Shown: one piece after another, positions 47,758-56,512 of the stretch | How positions within the stretch are numbered: position 1 is the stretch's first letter | Layout of the letters: each line of letters starts with the position of its first letter | Origin: DATAOG01 sp963840925 | GTDB lineage: Bacteria; Pseudomonadota; Alphaproteobacteria; Geminicoccales; Geminicoccaceae | Direction: 5' to 3' | NCBI GenBank assembly: GCA_963840925.1 | Contig: CAWJAY010000036.1 | Coordinates: 56,645-120,644, forward strand | Length of the DNA stretch: 64,000 nt | Notes under the pieces: model-generated | The model's input: only the letters and a program-made list of their open reading frames with translations | Database searches by the model: none | What the model was told of the DNA's origin: nothing | Position numbers and translations under genes: made by a program

Positions 47758-48924
47758 TCAGCGCAACCGGTAGCGCTCGACGAATGCCTCGTCGATCGTG
47801 ACGCCCAGGCCCGGCCGGTCGGGGATCTCGATCTGGCCCTCGACCACCGGAAAATCCTCGATCGCGAGCTCGTGCAGCATCGGGTTGGCGCCGAGCGAGT
47901 ATTCCAGGATGAAGCCGCTGGTCGCGACCGCGGCGACGTGCAGGCCCGAGGCGAACGTCAGCGCACCACCCCAGAGATGGGGCGCGAAGCGGAGCTGATG
48001 GGCGGCCGCCAGCGCCTCGATCCGCATCGCCTCGGTGATGCCGCCGGCGATCGAGAGATCAGGCTGCAGGATGTCGACCGCGCGCAGCTCGATCAGGTCC
48101 CGAAAGTCGAACCGGGTGAACTCGGACTCGCCGCTCGCGATCGGGATGTCGGTCGCCGCCCGGATCTCGGCCTGGCCGCGCTTGTCGTCGGCGGTCACCG
48201 GCTCCTCGAGCCAGCCGAGGTCGCAATCGGCGACCGCCCGGCAAAAGCGCTTGGCCTCGGCGACCGTCCAGGTGCCATGGGCGTCGCACATGATGTCGAC
48301 CGTATCATCCAGGCCCTCGCGCGCGGCATGGACCCGGCGAATCGAGTGGTCGAGCGTGCCGTCGCCGGCGCCGACCCGCATCTTGACGGCCTTGAAGTCG
48401 CCGCGATCGAGGAAGCCCTGCAGCTCGGCCGCGATCCGGTCGGCCGGCGCCCAGCCGCCCGAGGCGTAGGCCGGCATGCGCGGCTGCCGCCGGCCGCCGA
48501 GCAGGCGCCAGACCGGTTGGCCCAACGCCTTGCCGAGCAGATCCCAGAGCGCCATGTCGATCCCGGCCAGCGCCCCGATCGTGAGGCCGCGCCGGCCCAG
48601 CACCGGGAAGGCGTGCCCGCGGGCGATCGCGAAATGGGCGCGCGAGCCGTTGTACATCACGTCCCACAGCCGCGAGATGTCGCGCGCGTCCTCGCCGACC
48701 AGCAGCGGCGCCAGCTCCTGCTCGATGCAGGCGACCAGCGCGGCGCTGTTGCCGGCGCTGCCGACCGCGGCCTTGGCCTCGCCGAAACCGACGAGGCCGC
48801 CCTCGGTCTCGACCCGGACCAGCGTCGAATCGAACGCCCGGATCCGGCCGAAGTCGGTCGTGTGCTGGCGCGCCTCCGGGATCGGCACGTGCAGCCCGTC
48901 GGCGCGGATCTTGCGGATCTTCAT
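47758..48924 (-). CDS. Enolase-superfamily enzyme (mandelate racemase/muconate lactonizing type)
   Basis: TIM-barrel dehydratase, racemase or cycloisomerase of 388 aa that abstracts the alpha-proton of a carboxylate using Mg2+. The capping domain precedes GGRRQPRMPAYASGGW. Catalytic positions are visible as FKAVKMRVG (KxR), metal ligands in DIMCDAHGTW (Asp), WLEEPVTADD (Glu) and IASGESEFTR (Glu), and a His in RFAPHLWGG. The pattern fits sugar-acid dehydratases of the MR subgroup, but the exact substrate is open. The ATG at 48924 has GGAGGGGAG upstream. It is in a row with DjlA-like and CapA-like genes. Confidence 0.88.
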   Translation of the reverse strand: MKIRKIRADGLHVPIPEARQHTTDFGRIRAFDSTLVRVETEGGLVGFGEAKAAVGSAGNSAALVACIEQELAPLLVGEDARDISRLWDVMYNGSRAHFAIARGHAFPVLGRRGLTIGALAGIDMALWDLLGKALGQPVWRLLGGRRQPRMPAYASGGWAPADRIAAELQGFLDRGDFKAVKMRVGAGDGTLDHSIRRVHAAREGLDDTVDIMCDAHGTWTVAEAKRFCRAVADCDLGWLEEPVTADDKRGQAEIRAATDIPIASGESEFTRFDFRDLIELRAVDILQPDLSIAGGITEAMRIEALAAAHQLRFAPHLWGGALTFASGLHVAAVATSGFILEYSLGANPMLHELAIEDFPVVEGQIEIPDRPGLGVTIDEAFVERYRLR

Positions 48925-48948
48925 GCTCCCCTCCAAGGTCGCCGGCCG

Positions 48949-49821
48949 TCAGCGCAGGTTGCGCTCCTTCTCGATCCGGTCGTAGGCGGCATTGATCGCG
49001 GCCAGCGTCTTGTTGGCCCGGTCGACGAACTCCTCGGGCATGCCCTTGGCGACCAGCCGGTCCGGGTGGTGCTCGCGGACCAGCTTGCGATAAGTCTGCC
49101 TGATCTCGTCGTCGGAGGCGCTCCGCGCCAGCCCGAGCACGGCATAGGCGTCGTCGGCGCCCGACATGTTGCGGGCGGTCGCCGAGAAGCGCGCCCGGAT
49201 CTGCTCGAACGAGATGATGTTGAAGCCAAAGATCGCGGCGATCCGACGCAGGAAATCGACCTCGGCCGGGTTGAGCTCGCCATCGGAGCGCGCGACCTCG
49301 AACAGGCCGATCAACAGCTCCTCGAGCAGGAATGGATCGTGGCCGAACAGCGCCGAGATCTGGCGCGCATAGGGCTCAAAGCCGCGCGCCGAGGTCTTGG
49401 CCTGGTTGTAGATCCGGGCGACGTCGCCGACCTCGGCATCATCGATCCGGAACACCCGCTTGAAGGCCTGGATCTCGTCCCGGGTGACCACGCCGTCGAC
49501 CTTGGCGAGCTTGGCGCCGAGCACGATGACCGCGGTCGCGAACGCGATCCGGCGGGTCTCGGTCGGATCGGCGAACACCGGCGGCGGCTCGGCCCAGGCG
49601 TCTGCCGACCGCTCGGGCGGCGGCCCCGGCTGCGGCTGCCGCTGGGCGTCGAGCCAGGGGTCCCGGTCACGCTGCCGGTAGGTCGAGGTCACCCGGGCGC
49701 GGCTCTCCTCCTCCCGGTAGCGGTCGTAGGCGTGGCCGGCGACCGCGCCGATCACCGCGCCGATCGGGCCCCCGATGGCGAGCCCGGCCGCGCCGCCGAG
49801 AAGCTTGCCCCAGATGGCCAA
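48949..49821 (-). CDS. DjlA-like J-domain co-chaperone with TerB domain
   Basis: Membrane-associated DnaJ-like protein, 290 aa. A glycine-rich hydrophobic N terminus (LLGGAAGLAIGGPIGAVIGA) replaces or forms the membrane anchor. A TerB-like helical region follows from about residue 95 (ATAVIVLGAKLAKVDGVVTR, FEVARSDGELNPAEVDFL). The C-terminal J domain has AYAVLGLARSASDDEIRQTY and the HPD tripeptide in REHHPDRL, which would stimulate DnaK. The start is a TTG at 49821 (MAIWGKLLGG), matching the family; GGGAG lies close upstream. Confidence 0.88.
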   Translation of the reverse strand: MAIWGKLLGGAAGLAIGGPIGAVIGAVAGHAYDRYREEESRARVTSTYRQRDRDPWLDAQRQPQPGPPPERSADAWAEPPPVFADPTETRRIAFATAVIVLGAKLAKVDGVVTRDEIQAFKRVFRIDDAEVGDVARIYNQAKTSARGFEPYARQISALFGHDPFLLEELLIGLFEVARSDGELNPAEVDFLRRIAAIFGFNIISFEQIRARFSATARNMSGADDAYAVLGLARSASDDEIRQTYRKLVREHHPDRLVAKGMPEEFVDRANKTLAAINAAYDRIEKERNLR

Positions 49822-50003
49822 CGCTCCCGCCCGTCCGCCTGCCCCTTGCCAACGTGGTCTAGACCGCCCGGCAGAGGGCAGCAAGGACCTTGACCGGCCC
49901 GGCCGCCGCCGGCCGCCGGCCGCGGTTCGCGGCCTTGGGACTGGCTGCAGATTTTCGCTATAACCGCGCGCGGATCGGCAGCGGCAACGGGAGTCGGACG
50001 GCG

Positions 50004-53000
50004 ATGGCGGACACCCCTGCAGGCTGGCAGTTCTGGATCGACCGTGGCGGCACCTTCACCGACGTCGTCGGCCGGTCGCCGAGCGGCGCGCTCGCGGTCA
50101 GGAAGCTGCTCTCGGACAATCCGGAGCTGTACCAGGACGCAGCGCTCGAGGGCATCCGCGCGCTGCTCGGGTTCGCGGGCGGCGAGCCGTTGCCGGCGAG
50201 CGCGATCGATGCGGTCAAGATGGGCACCACGGTCGCGACCAATGCGCTGCTCGAGCGGCGGGGGGCTCCGACCGTGCTCGCGATCACCCGTGGGCTGGGC
50301 GACGCGCTCCGGATCGGCTACCAGCATCGCCCGGACATCTTCGCCCGGCAGATCGTGCTGCCTGAGCTTCTGTACGGCGCCGTGGTCGAGATCGACGAGC
50401 GGGTGCGGGCCGACGGCAGGGTCCTGCGGCCGCTCGACCTCGAGCGCGCCCGCGCCGACCTGGAGGCGGCGTTCAACCAAGGCTACCGCGCGCTCGCGAT
50501 CGTGCTGGTCCACGGCTACCGCCACCATGCCCACGAGGCGGCGCTGGCCGGGCTGGCGCAGGCGATCGGCTTTGCTCAGGTCTCGGTCAGCCACCGGGTG
50601 TCGCCGTTGATGAAGCTGGTCGGCCGCGGCGATACCACCGTGGTCGACGCCTATCTGTCGCCGATCCTCAGGCGCTACGTCGATCAGGTGGCGAGCGCGC
50701 TCGGCGACGTCCGGCTGATGTTCATGCAATCGAGCGGCGGCCTGGTCGATGCCCAGCTGTTCCAGGGCAAGGACGCGATCCTGTCCGGCCCGGCGGGCGG
50801 GATCGTCGGCGCGGTCCGGGTCAGCGCGCTCGCGGGTTTCGAGAAGATCATCACCTTCGACATGGGCGGCACCTCGACCGATGTCGCGCACTACGCCGGC
50901 GACTACGAGCGGAGCTTCGAGTCCGAGGTCGCGGGCGTGCGCATGCGGGCGCCGATGATGGCGATCCACACCGTCGCGGCCGGCGGCGGCTCGATCCTTG
51001 GCTTCGACGGCGCCCGGTTCCAGGTCGGGCCCCAGTCCGCCGGCGCCAATCCCGGCCCCGCCTGCTACCGCAAGGGCGGGCCGCTGACCGTGACCGACGC
51101 CAACCTCCTGGTCGGCAAGCTGCACCCGCGCTTCTTTCCGAGCGTGTTCGGGCCCAGCGCCGATCAGCCGCTCGACGACCAGATCGTGCGGCGCAAGTTC
51201 GCGCAGCTCGCGGCCGAGGTCGAGGCTGCGACCGGCACCCGGCGAACCCCGGAAGAGCTCGCGCACGGCTGCCTTGCGATCGCGGTCGACAACATGGCCA
51301 ACGCGATCAAGAAGATCTCGATCCAGCGCGGCCACGACATCTCGGGCTACGTGCTCTGCTGCTTCGGCGGCGCCGCCGGCCAGCACGCCTGCTGGGTCGC
51401 CGATTCACTGGGCCTGAAGCGGGTGCTCGTGCACCCGTTGGCGAGCGTGCTGTCAGCCTACGGCATGGGCCTTGCCGACGTCCGGACGCTGCGCCAGCGC
51501 ACGCTCGAGGCGGCACTCGACGAGGCGCTGATGCCGAAGCTCGAGGCGACCATCGGCGAGCTCGGGAGCGAGGCCCGCGCCGCGCTCGCCGGTCAGAATC
51601 TACCGGTCGAGCGGATCGCGACCGAAGCGCGCGTGCACATCCGCTACAGCGGCACCGACACCCCGCTCGAGATCGCGGCCGCCGGCCGGGCCGCGATGGT
51701 CGAGGCGTTCGAGGCCGAGCACCGCGCCCGCTACGGCTTCGTGGTCGAGGGCCGCCCGGTCGTGGTCGCGCAGGTCACGGTCGAGGCGATCGGCAAGATG
51801 GCCGAGATCGACGAGCCCGAGCGGCCGCTGGTCGCGCGTGCCGCCGCCGACCCGCTGCGCCCGGTCGCCGAGGTGACGATGGTGACCGCGCGGGCGCCCC
51901 ACCAGCCGCCCGAGAGCTTCGCCACGCCCGTGCTCGAGCGCTCCGACCTTCGCCCCGGCGATCGGGTGCGCGGCCCCGCGATCGTCGTCGAGGCGACCAC
52001 GACGGTCGTGGTCGAGCCGGGCTGGCAGGCCGAGCTCACGGCCCGCGACCACCTGGTCCTCGCCCGGGTCGAGCCGCTCGTCCGCCAGGCGGCGATCGGC
52101 ACCCGGTCCGACCCGATCATGCTCGAGGTGTTCAACAACCTGTTCATGTCGATCGCCGAGCAGATGGGCCTGACCCTGCAGAACACCGCCTATTCGGTCA
52201 ACATGAAGGAGCGCCTCGACTTCTCCTGCGCGCTGTTCGACCAGGCGGGCATGCTGATCGCGAATGCGCCGCACATGCCGGTCCATCTGGGCTCGATGGG
52301 CGAGAGCGTGCGCACGGTCCTGAAGCTGCGCGGCGGCGCCATGCGCGCGGGCGACGTGTTCGCGCTCAACAATCCCTACAACGGCGGCACCCACCTGCCG
52401 GACGTGACCGTGATCATGCCGGTCTTCGGCGACGACCGGCAGCTGCTGTTTTTGACCGCAGCCCGCGGCCATCACGCCGACATCGGCGGCATCACGCCCG
52501 GCTCGATGCCGCCGAATTCGACCACGATCGATCAGGAAGGCGTGCTGATCGACGACTTCCATCTGGTCGACCAGGGCCGTTTTCTGGGCGATGAGCTGGA
52601 CGCGCTGCTCGCCTCCGGGCCTCATCCCGCCCGCAACCCGCGCCAGAACATCGCCGACCTCCAGGCGCAGATCGCGGCCTGCGCCAAGGGCCGCGCCGAG
52701 CTCGAGCGGATGATCCGGCATTTCGGGCTCGAGACCGTGCAGGCCTATACCGGCCACGTCCAGGGCAACGCCGAGGAATCGGTCCGGCGCGTGCTCGGCG
52801 TGCTCAGGCCCGGCGCTTTCACCTATCCGCTCGACAACGGCTCGAAGATCCAGGTCCGGGTCGAGATCGACCGCGCGGCGCGCAGCGCGGTCGTCGATTT
52901 CACCGGCACCTCCGCCGAGCTTCCGGACAACTTCAACGCGCCGTCGGCGGTCTGCCGGGCGGCCGTGCTCTACGTCTTCCGCACGCTGGTCGACCAGCCG

Positions 53001-53636
53001 ATCCCGATGAACGAGGGCTGCCTGAAGCCGATCGAGATCATCATCCCGGACGGCTGCATGCTGAAGCCCGGCTATCCCTCGGCGGTCGTCGCCGGCAATG
53101 TCGAGACCTCGCAGTGCATCACCGATGCGCTCTACGGCGCGCTCGGCGTGCTCGCCGCGGCCCAGGGCACGATGAACAACTTCACCTTCGGCAACCAGCG
53201 CTACCAATACTACGAGACGATCTGCGGCGGCTCGGGCGCCGGCCCCGGCTTCGATGGCACCGCGGCCGTGCACACGCACATGACCAATTCGCGCCTGACC
53301 GATCCCGAGGTCCTGGAATGGCGCTATCCGGTCGTGCTCGAGAGCCACCGGATCAACCAGGGCTCGGGCGGCGCCGGCCGTCATCGGGGCGGCGACGGCA
53401 CGATCCGCCGCATCCGCTTCCTCGAGCCGATGAGCGCCGCGCTGCTGTCCAACCACCGCAAGATCGCCCCCTTCGGCCTCGAAGGCGGCGAGCCCGGCGC
53501 GCTCGGCCGCCAATGGGTCGAACGCGCGAACGGCGGCATCGAGGAGCTCGCGGGCTGCGCCAAGACCGAGATGGCGCCGGGCGACGTCTTCGTGATCCAA
53601 ACCCCCGCCGGCGGCGGGTTCGGCGCAGCCAAGTGA
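50004..53636 (+). CDS. Fused 5-oxoprolinase-type protein (HyuA-HyuB)
   Basis: Single-chain ATP-dependent 5-oxoprolinase/hydantoinase, 1210 aa, the size of eukaryotic and bacterial OPLAH. The HyuA half (residues 1-690) has WIDRGGTFTDVVGRSP, KMGTTVATNALLERRGAP, IITFDMGGTSTDVAHYAG and VAAGGGSILGFDG. The HyuB half starts near 700 with DPIMLEVFNNLFMSIAEQMG and includes FALNNPYNGGTHLPDVTVI, RGHHADIGGITPGSMPPNST and ETICGGSGAGPGFDG. The likely reaction opens 5-oxoproline to glutamate at the cost of ATP. The ATG at 50004 gives MADTPAGWQFWIDRGGTF. The last 189 bp of the gene are the source of three eroded tandem copies directly downstream. Confidence 0.93.
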   Translation: MADTPAGWQFWIDRGGTFTDVVGRSPSGALAVRKLLSDNPELYQDAALEGIRALLGFAGGEPLPASAIDAVKMGTTVATNALLERRGAPTVLAITRGLGDALRIGYQHRPDIFARQIVLPELLYGAVVEIDERVRADGRVLRPLDLERARADLEAAFNQGYRALAIVLVHGYRHHAHEAALAGLAQAIGFAQVSVSHRVSPLMKLVGRGDTTVVDAYLSPILRRYVDQVASALGDVRLMFMQSSGGLVDAQLFQGKDAILSGPAGGIVGAVRVSALAGFEKIITFDMGGTSTDVAHYAGDYERSFESEVAGVRMRAPMMAIHTVAAGGGSILGFDGARFQVGPQSAGANPGPACYRKGGPLTVTDANLLVGKLHPRFFPSVFGPSADQPLDDQIVRRKFAQLAAEVEAATGTRRTPEELAHGCLAIAVDNMANAIKKISIQRGHDISGYVLCCFGGAAGQHACWVADSLGLKRVLVHPLASVLSAYGMGLADVRTLRQRTLEAALDEALMPKLEATIGELGSEARAALAGQNLPVERIATEARVHIRYSGTDTPLEIAAAGRAAMVEAFEAEHRARYGFVVEGRPVVVAQVTVEAIGKMAEIDEPERPLVARAAADPLRPVAEVTMVTARAPHQPPESFATPVLERSDLRPGDRVRGPAIVVEATTTVVVEPGWQAELTARDHLVLARVEPLVRQAAIGTRSDPIMLEVFNNLFMSIAEQMGLTLQNTAYSVNMKERLDFSCALFDQAGMLIANAPHMPVHLGSMGESVRTVLKLRGGAMRAGDVFALNNPYNGGTHLPDVTVIMPVFGDDRQLLFLTAARGHHADIGGITPGSMPPNSTTIDQEGVLIDDFHLVDQGRFLGDELDALLASGPHPARNPRQNIADLQAQIAACAKGRAELERMIRHFGLETVQAYTGHVQGNAEESVRRVLGVLRPGAFTYPLDNGSKIQVRVEIDRAARSAVVDFTGTSAELPDNFNAPSAVCRAAVLYVFRTLVDQPIPMNEGCLKPIEIIIPDGCMLKPGYPSAVVAGNVETSQCITDALYGALGVLAAAQGTMNNFTFGNQRYQYYETICGGSGAGPGFDGTAAVHTHMTNSRLTDPEVLEWRYPVVLESHRINQGSGGAGRHRGGDGTIRRIRFLEPMSAALLSNHRKIAPFGLEGGEPGALGRQWVERANGGIEELAGCAKTEMAPGDVFVIQTPAGGGFGAAK

Positions 53637-54231
53637 CCGATTTCCCCGTCTAACCAGCGCAAGATCGCCCCTTTGGGCCGAGGCGGCGAGCCCGGCGCGC
53701 GACGACGCCAATGGGTCGCACGCGCGAACCGCGGCATCGAGGAGCTCGCGGACTGCGCCAAGACCGTGATGGCGCCGGGCGACGTCTTCGTGATCCAAAC
53801 CCCGCCGGCGGCGGCTTCGGCACAGCAAAGTGACCATCTTCCCGCTCTAGCCGCCGCAAGGTCCCCCCTTTGGGCCACGGCGGCCAGCTCGGGCGCGGAC
53901 AGCCGGCATCGGATCGAGCGGGCTGATGGTCGCATCAGGAACTCGCGGGCTCCGCCAAGACCGAGATGGCGCGGGGCGACGCCTCGTGATCCATCCCTCG
54001 CCGGCGGCGGCTTCGGCGCGGCGAGGTGACCGATCTCCCCCGTCCAACCACCGCTAGATCGCCCCTTTGGGAGGGCGGCCCGCCCGGCGCTGTCGGCCGC
54101 GATGGGTCGAGTGCGCCGACGGCGGCATCGAAGTGCTCGCGGGCGGCGCCAAGACCGAGTTGGCGCCTGACGACGCCTTCGATCCACCCCGCCGGCGGCG
54201 CTTCGACACGGCAAAGCGACGGATTCCCCCA
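53448..54231 (+). repeat. Four tandem ~200-bp units: oxoprolinase gene tail plus three eroding copies
   Basis: The functional 3' end of the oxoprolinase gene (53448-53648, including the stop and about 12 nt beyond it) recurs at 53649-53845, 53846-54042 and 54043-54231. Each copy begins TCCAACCACCGC-like (TCTAACCAGCGC, TCTAGCCGCCGC, TCCAACCACCGC) and passes through GCCAAGACCGWGATGGCG-like and CGCCGGCGGCGG segments to the TGACCGATnTCCCCG flank. The first extra copy is clearly the closest to the gene; the others have more substitutions and small indels. None keeps a reading frame. Period 197-201 bp. Confidence 0.88.
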
Positions 54232-54329
54232 CGATCGGAGCGCACGAACAAACCCCGGCCGCTTGAGATTGGACAGTCGCAGTCCGTTAACCGCGCATTG
54301 TCTTTTGGTCTGTGGATTCCTCCTTCGCT

Positions 54330-54403
54330 GGTCCATGCGATCGTGGGCGTCCCTACCGCCCCACCACCGACGGCGGCACAAAGTTCCCACGATCGCATGG
54401 ACC
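54330..54403. repeat. 18-bp perfect inverted repeat with 38-nt loop
   Basis: GGTCCATGCGATCGTGGG (54330-54347) pairs exactly with CCCACGATCGCATGGACC (54386-54403). The right arm and its downstream GGGCTAAC resemble the element at 15344-15384, so this is probably one copy of a dispersed extragenic palindrome. There is no T-run, and it lies between the repeat array and the integrase promoter region. Confidence 0.65.
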
Positions 54404-54438
54404 ATTGGGTAGGGCTAACCGACGATCACTAACAAAGG

Positions 54439-54597
54439 GTTACTGGCCACGGCTTCACATGGTGTCGCATGGCCGCACCTAAACCCTTGCATTTTCGCGG
54501 CATTGGGGCTACATGTCGACACATGACAGAACGCCATTGAACCGGCTTCGGCGTTACCCCGTGTTACCCCGCAGGAGCCAGTAACGGAGTAGGTAAC
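54439..54597. promoter_or_regulatory. Cluster of GTTAC motifs upstream of the integrase
   Basis: GTTAC occurs at 54439-54443, within GTTACCCC at 54553 and again 10 bp later at 54563. The reverse GTAAC occurs at 54581 and in GGTAAC at 54592-54597, just before the integrase ATG. Five copies in 160 bp is far above expectation in such GC-rich DNA. Similar motifs recur at the integrase stop and at 56415-56473. Likely roles are integrase arm sites or an autoregulatory operator. Confidence 0.5.
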
Positions 54598-54601
54598 CTC
54601 G

Positions 54602-55825
54602 ATGCCGAGCACCAAGCTGACCGAGTTGTCGATTGCCAAGATGCGCCCGCCCAAGGCCGGCCGGGTCGAGTGGTTCGACACGCTGCTGCCGGGCTTCGGG
54701 CTGCGGATCACCGCGCGCGGCGCCAAGAGCTGGGTCCTGATGACCCGGGTCCACGGCCAGCAGCGCCGGATCACGCTCGGCCGCTATCCCATCAAGGGCC
54801 TCGCCGAGGCGCGGGAGGCGGCACGGGAGGCGCTGCGCGACGCCCAGGCGGGCAGGACCCCGGCCGGCGCCCGCGAGCGCCGTAAAGCCGCGGACGGCGA
54901 CACGGTCGCTGCGGTGCTGGCCGAGTTCATCGCCCGCGACCAGCGAGCCAAGGGGCGCCGGGCCTGGCGCCAGGTCGAGCAGGTGCTGAGCCGCGAGCTG
55001 ACCGCCGCCGGCTGGATGGACCGGCAGGTCGCCACGATCGCCAAGCGCGACGTGATCCGGCTGCTCGACGAGATCATGGACCGCGGCGCCAGCTACATGG
55101 CCAACCGGGTGCTGGCCCACGTCCGGCGGATGTTCGCCTGGGCGGTCGAGCGCGGCATCCTGGAGGTGTCGCCGGCGGCCGGGGTCCGGGCGCCAGGCGA
55201 GACCAAGTCGCGGGACCGGGTGCTGACCGCGGCCGAGCTGGCCGCCGTCTGGCACGGCTGCGACGGCCTGGGCTGGCCATTCGGCCCGCTGGTCAGGCTC
55301 CTGGTCGTGACCGGCCAGCGGCGGGACGAGGTCGCGCACATGGCGTGGGCCGACCTGGACCTGAAGCGCCGGCTGTGGACCCTGCCGCGCGAGCTGACCA
55401 AGGCCGACCGGGTGCACGAGGTGCCGCTGTCGGCGCTCGCGGTCGAGATCATCGAGAGCCTGCCCCGGCTGGGCGACGGTCTGGTATTCCCGGCCAATCG
55501 GGCAGAGGGCCCGGCGCGGCCGGTCACGGGCTTCAGCAACGCGAAGGCGAAGCTCGACGAGCTGTCCGGCGCGACCGGCTGGCGGCTGCACGATCTACGC
55601 CGGACCGCGGCGAGCACGATGGCCCAGCTCGGCCATGCGCCGCATGTCGTGAGCGCGGTGCTGAACCATTCGCCGGCATCGACCCAGGGCATCACCGCGG
55701 TCTACAACCGGCATCGCTACGGCGACGAGAAGCGCGCGGCGCTGGACGCCTGGGGCCGGGAAATCGAGCGGCTCATCGGCCGGGGCGAGGCGAAGGTCGT
55801 GACGCTGCGGCCGAGCAGTGCGTAA
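54602..55825 (+). CDS. Tyrosine recombinase / integrase (DUF4102 N terminus)
   Basis: Site-specific recombinase of 407 aa of the P4/phage type. The N-terminal DUF4102 domain (KLTELSIAKMRPPKAGRVEW, GLRITARGAKSWVLM) is followed by a SAM-like core-binding domain (100-190) and the catalytic domain. Active-site residues are visible: Arg in TGQRRDEVAHM (240/241), His330 and Arg333 in HDLRRTA, His356 in LNHSPAS and nucleophile Tyr368 in AVYNRH. It should integrate or excise the surrounding small element. No tRNA is adjacent; the nearest conserved landmark is the repeated oxoprolinase gene tail. Its stop codon lies in a GTTAC/GTAAC inverted repeat. Confidence 0.93.
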   Translation: MPSTKLTELSIAKMRPPKAGRVEWFDTLLPGFGLRITARGAKSWVLMTRVHGQQRRITLGRYPIKGLAEAREAAREALRDAQAGRTPAGARERRKAADGDTVAAVLAEFIARDQRAKGRRAWRQVEQVLSRELTAAGWMDRQVATIAKRDVIRLLDEIMDRGASYMANRVLAHVRRMFAWAVERGILEVSPAAGVRAPGETKSRDRVLTAAELAAVWHGCDGLGWPFGPLVRLLVVTGQRRDEVAHMAWADLDLKRRLWTLPRELTKADRVHEVPLSALAVEIIESLPRLGDGLVFPANRAEGPARPVTGFSNAKAKLDELSGATGWRLHDLRRTAASTMAQLGHAPHVVSAVLNHSPASTQGITAVYNRHRYGDEKRAALDAWGREIERLIGRGEAKVVTLRPSSA

Positions 55826-55834
55826 CGGTTACGC
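55820..55834. repeat. Inverted repeat covering the integrase stop codon
   Basis: GCGTAAC (55820-55826) and GTTACGC (55828-55834) form a perfect inverted pair with a 1-bp centre. The TAA stop of the integrase is inside the left arm. It uses the same GTTAC core as the sites upstream of the gene, suggesting a shared binding protein. Confidence 0.5.
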
Positions 55835-55931
55835 GGAGCGGGCCAGCGCGGGGCGGTCTAGCCAGGAACCGACGCTGCGGCTACAGCGTTCATCCGTCGA
55901 AGTCCTCAAATCCTTCTGTTGGTGCGAATTG

Positions 55932-55971
55932 GGCCGCCCGGGTTAGCGCGATCCCCGGGCGGCCTCTGTTT
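55932..55971 (+). terminator. Rho-independent terminator after the integrase
   Basis: GGCCGCCCGGG (55932-55942) and CCCGGGCGGCC (55954-55964) form a perfect 11-bp GC stem with an 11-nt loop, followed by TCTGTTT. It lies about 110 bp after the integrase stop and directly at the 3' end of the leftward Cys-rich gene, so it may serve both transcripts. Confidence 0.8.
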
Positions 55972-56290
55972 CAGTCGGCAGCTGCCATCGCCTGCTCGCG
56001 CCGCACCCGAGCCGCCACCGCGCCCTGGTGCTCGCGCCAGTCATCGCGGACCGCTCGGGGCAACGCCAGCACGAGCTCGGCCGCGAACACGCCTAGCGTC
56101 GACCACCAGGATCTAGGCCGAGCCTCGCACCAACCGCCGTCGCGGAAAACCACTGCGCCATCCTCGACACAATCAACACAAAACCCGGCGGCTATCGTCG
56201 ACACCGTCCCCGCACCGCACAATCGGCACGGCTCGCGCAGAATCGGGGATTGCCCGGATGGTCCGGGCGCACGAAGATTGGGGAAGCCAT
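55971..56290 (-). CDS. Small zinc-ribbon-like protein (apparent frameshift)
   Basis: Cys-rich protein of about 105 aa. The ATG at 56290 has AAGGAG seven bases upstream and gives MASPIFVRPDHPGNP. After a one-base shift near 56240 (a CCCC run) the frame continues ILREPCRLCGAG, TIAAGFCVDCVEDGAVVF and ends with a helical Arg/Ala-rich tail. The CxxC pair followed by CxxC is a zinc-ribbon pattern. Without the shift, translation would stop after 32 residues. I do not recognise a family. It lies in the integrase-bearing island between the terminator and a divergent promoter region. Confidence 0.5.
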
Positions 56291-56301
56291 TGGCGTGCTC
56301 C

Positions 56302-56388
56302 TTACACGTCGATGGTCAGGTCGGCGCTGGTGCTTGAGCCCACCGGCGCCGGCCGCCTGCCCTCGGCAAGCCCGAGCAAGATGCGCAT
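56302..56388 (-). CDS. Possible 28-residue peptide upstream of the zinc-ribbon gene
   Basis: An open frame from ATG 56388 to TAA 56302 encodes MRILLGLAEGRRPAPVGSST and a short tail. The stop is followed within 4 nt by the AAGGAG of the next gene, as in a tight operon. It has no clear Shine-Dalgarno and no recognisable domain. It may be a leader peptide or chance. Confidence 0.3.
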   Translation of the reverse strand: MRILLGLAEGRRPAPVGSSTSADLTIDV

Positions 56389-56414
56389 GAGCGCAGGGTG
56401 GCGTCAATCACGAA

Positions 56415-56512
56415 AGGTTACAGGGTTTCGCATCCTAGACCTTGTGACCTCTGGTGAGACACGATAGGTTACAAGTTAGGGTCGCCCGCAGCCTGCAACC
56501 TTTGGTGCCACA
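56415..56512. repeat. 51-bp imperfect tandem duplication in a divergent promoter region
   Basis: AGGTTACA occurs at 56415 and 56466, and GTGACCTCTGGTG (56444-56456) is matched by GCAACCTTTGGTG (56494-56506). Both pairs have a spacing of 50-51 bp, indicating two diverged units. The second unit ends at the start codon of the rightward gene. It is probably a duplicated operator or promoter. Confidence 0.55.

Noticed and set aside
53448..54231. CRISPR array
   Set aside because: The ~200-bp units are whole gene-tail copies with progressive divergence; there are no short identical repeats with unique spacers, and no cas genes are in the window.
53637..54601. tRNA gene as integration site of the island
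   Set aside because: I looked for an acceptor stem and TpsiC-like GTTCGAnTC sequence near the integrase and found none; the conserved neighbour is the repeated gene tail.
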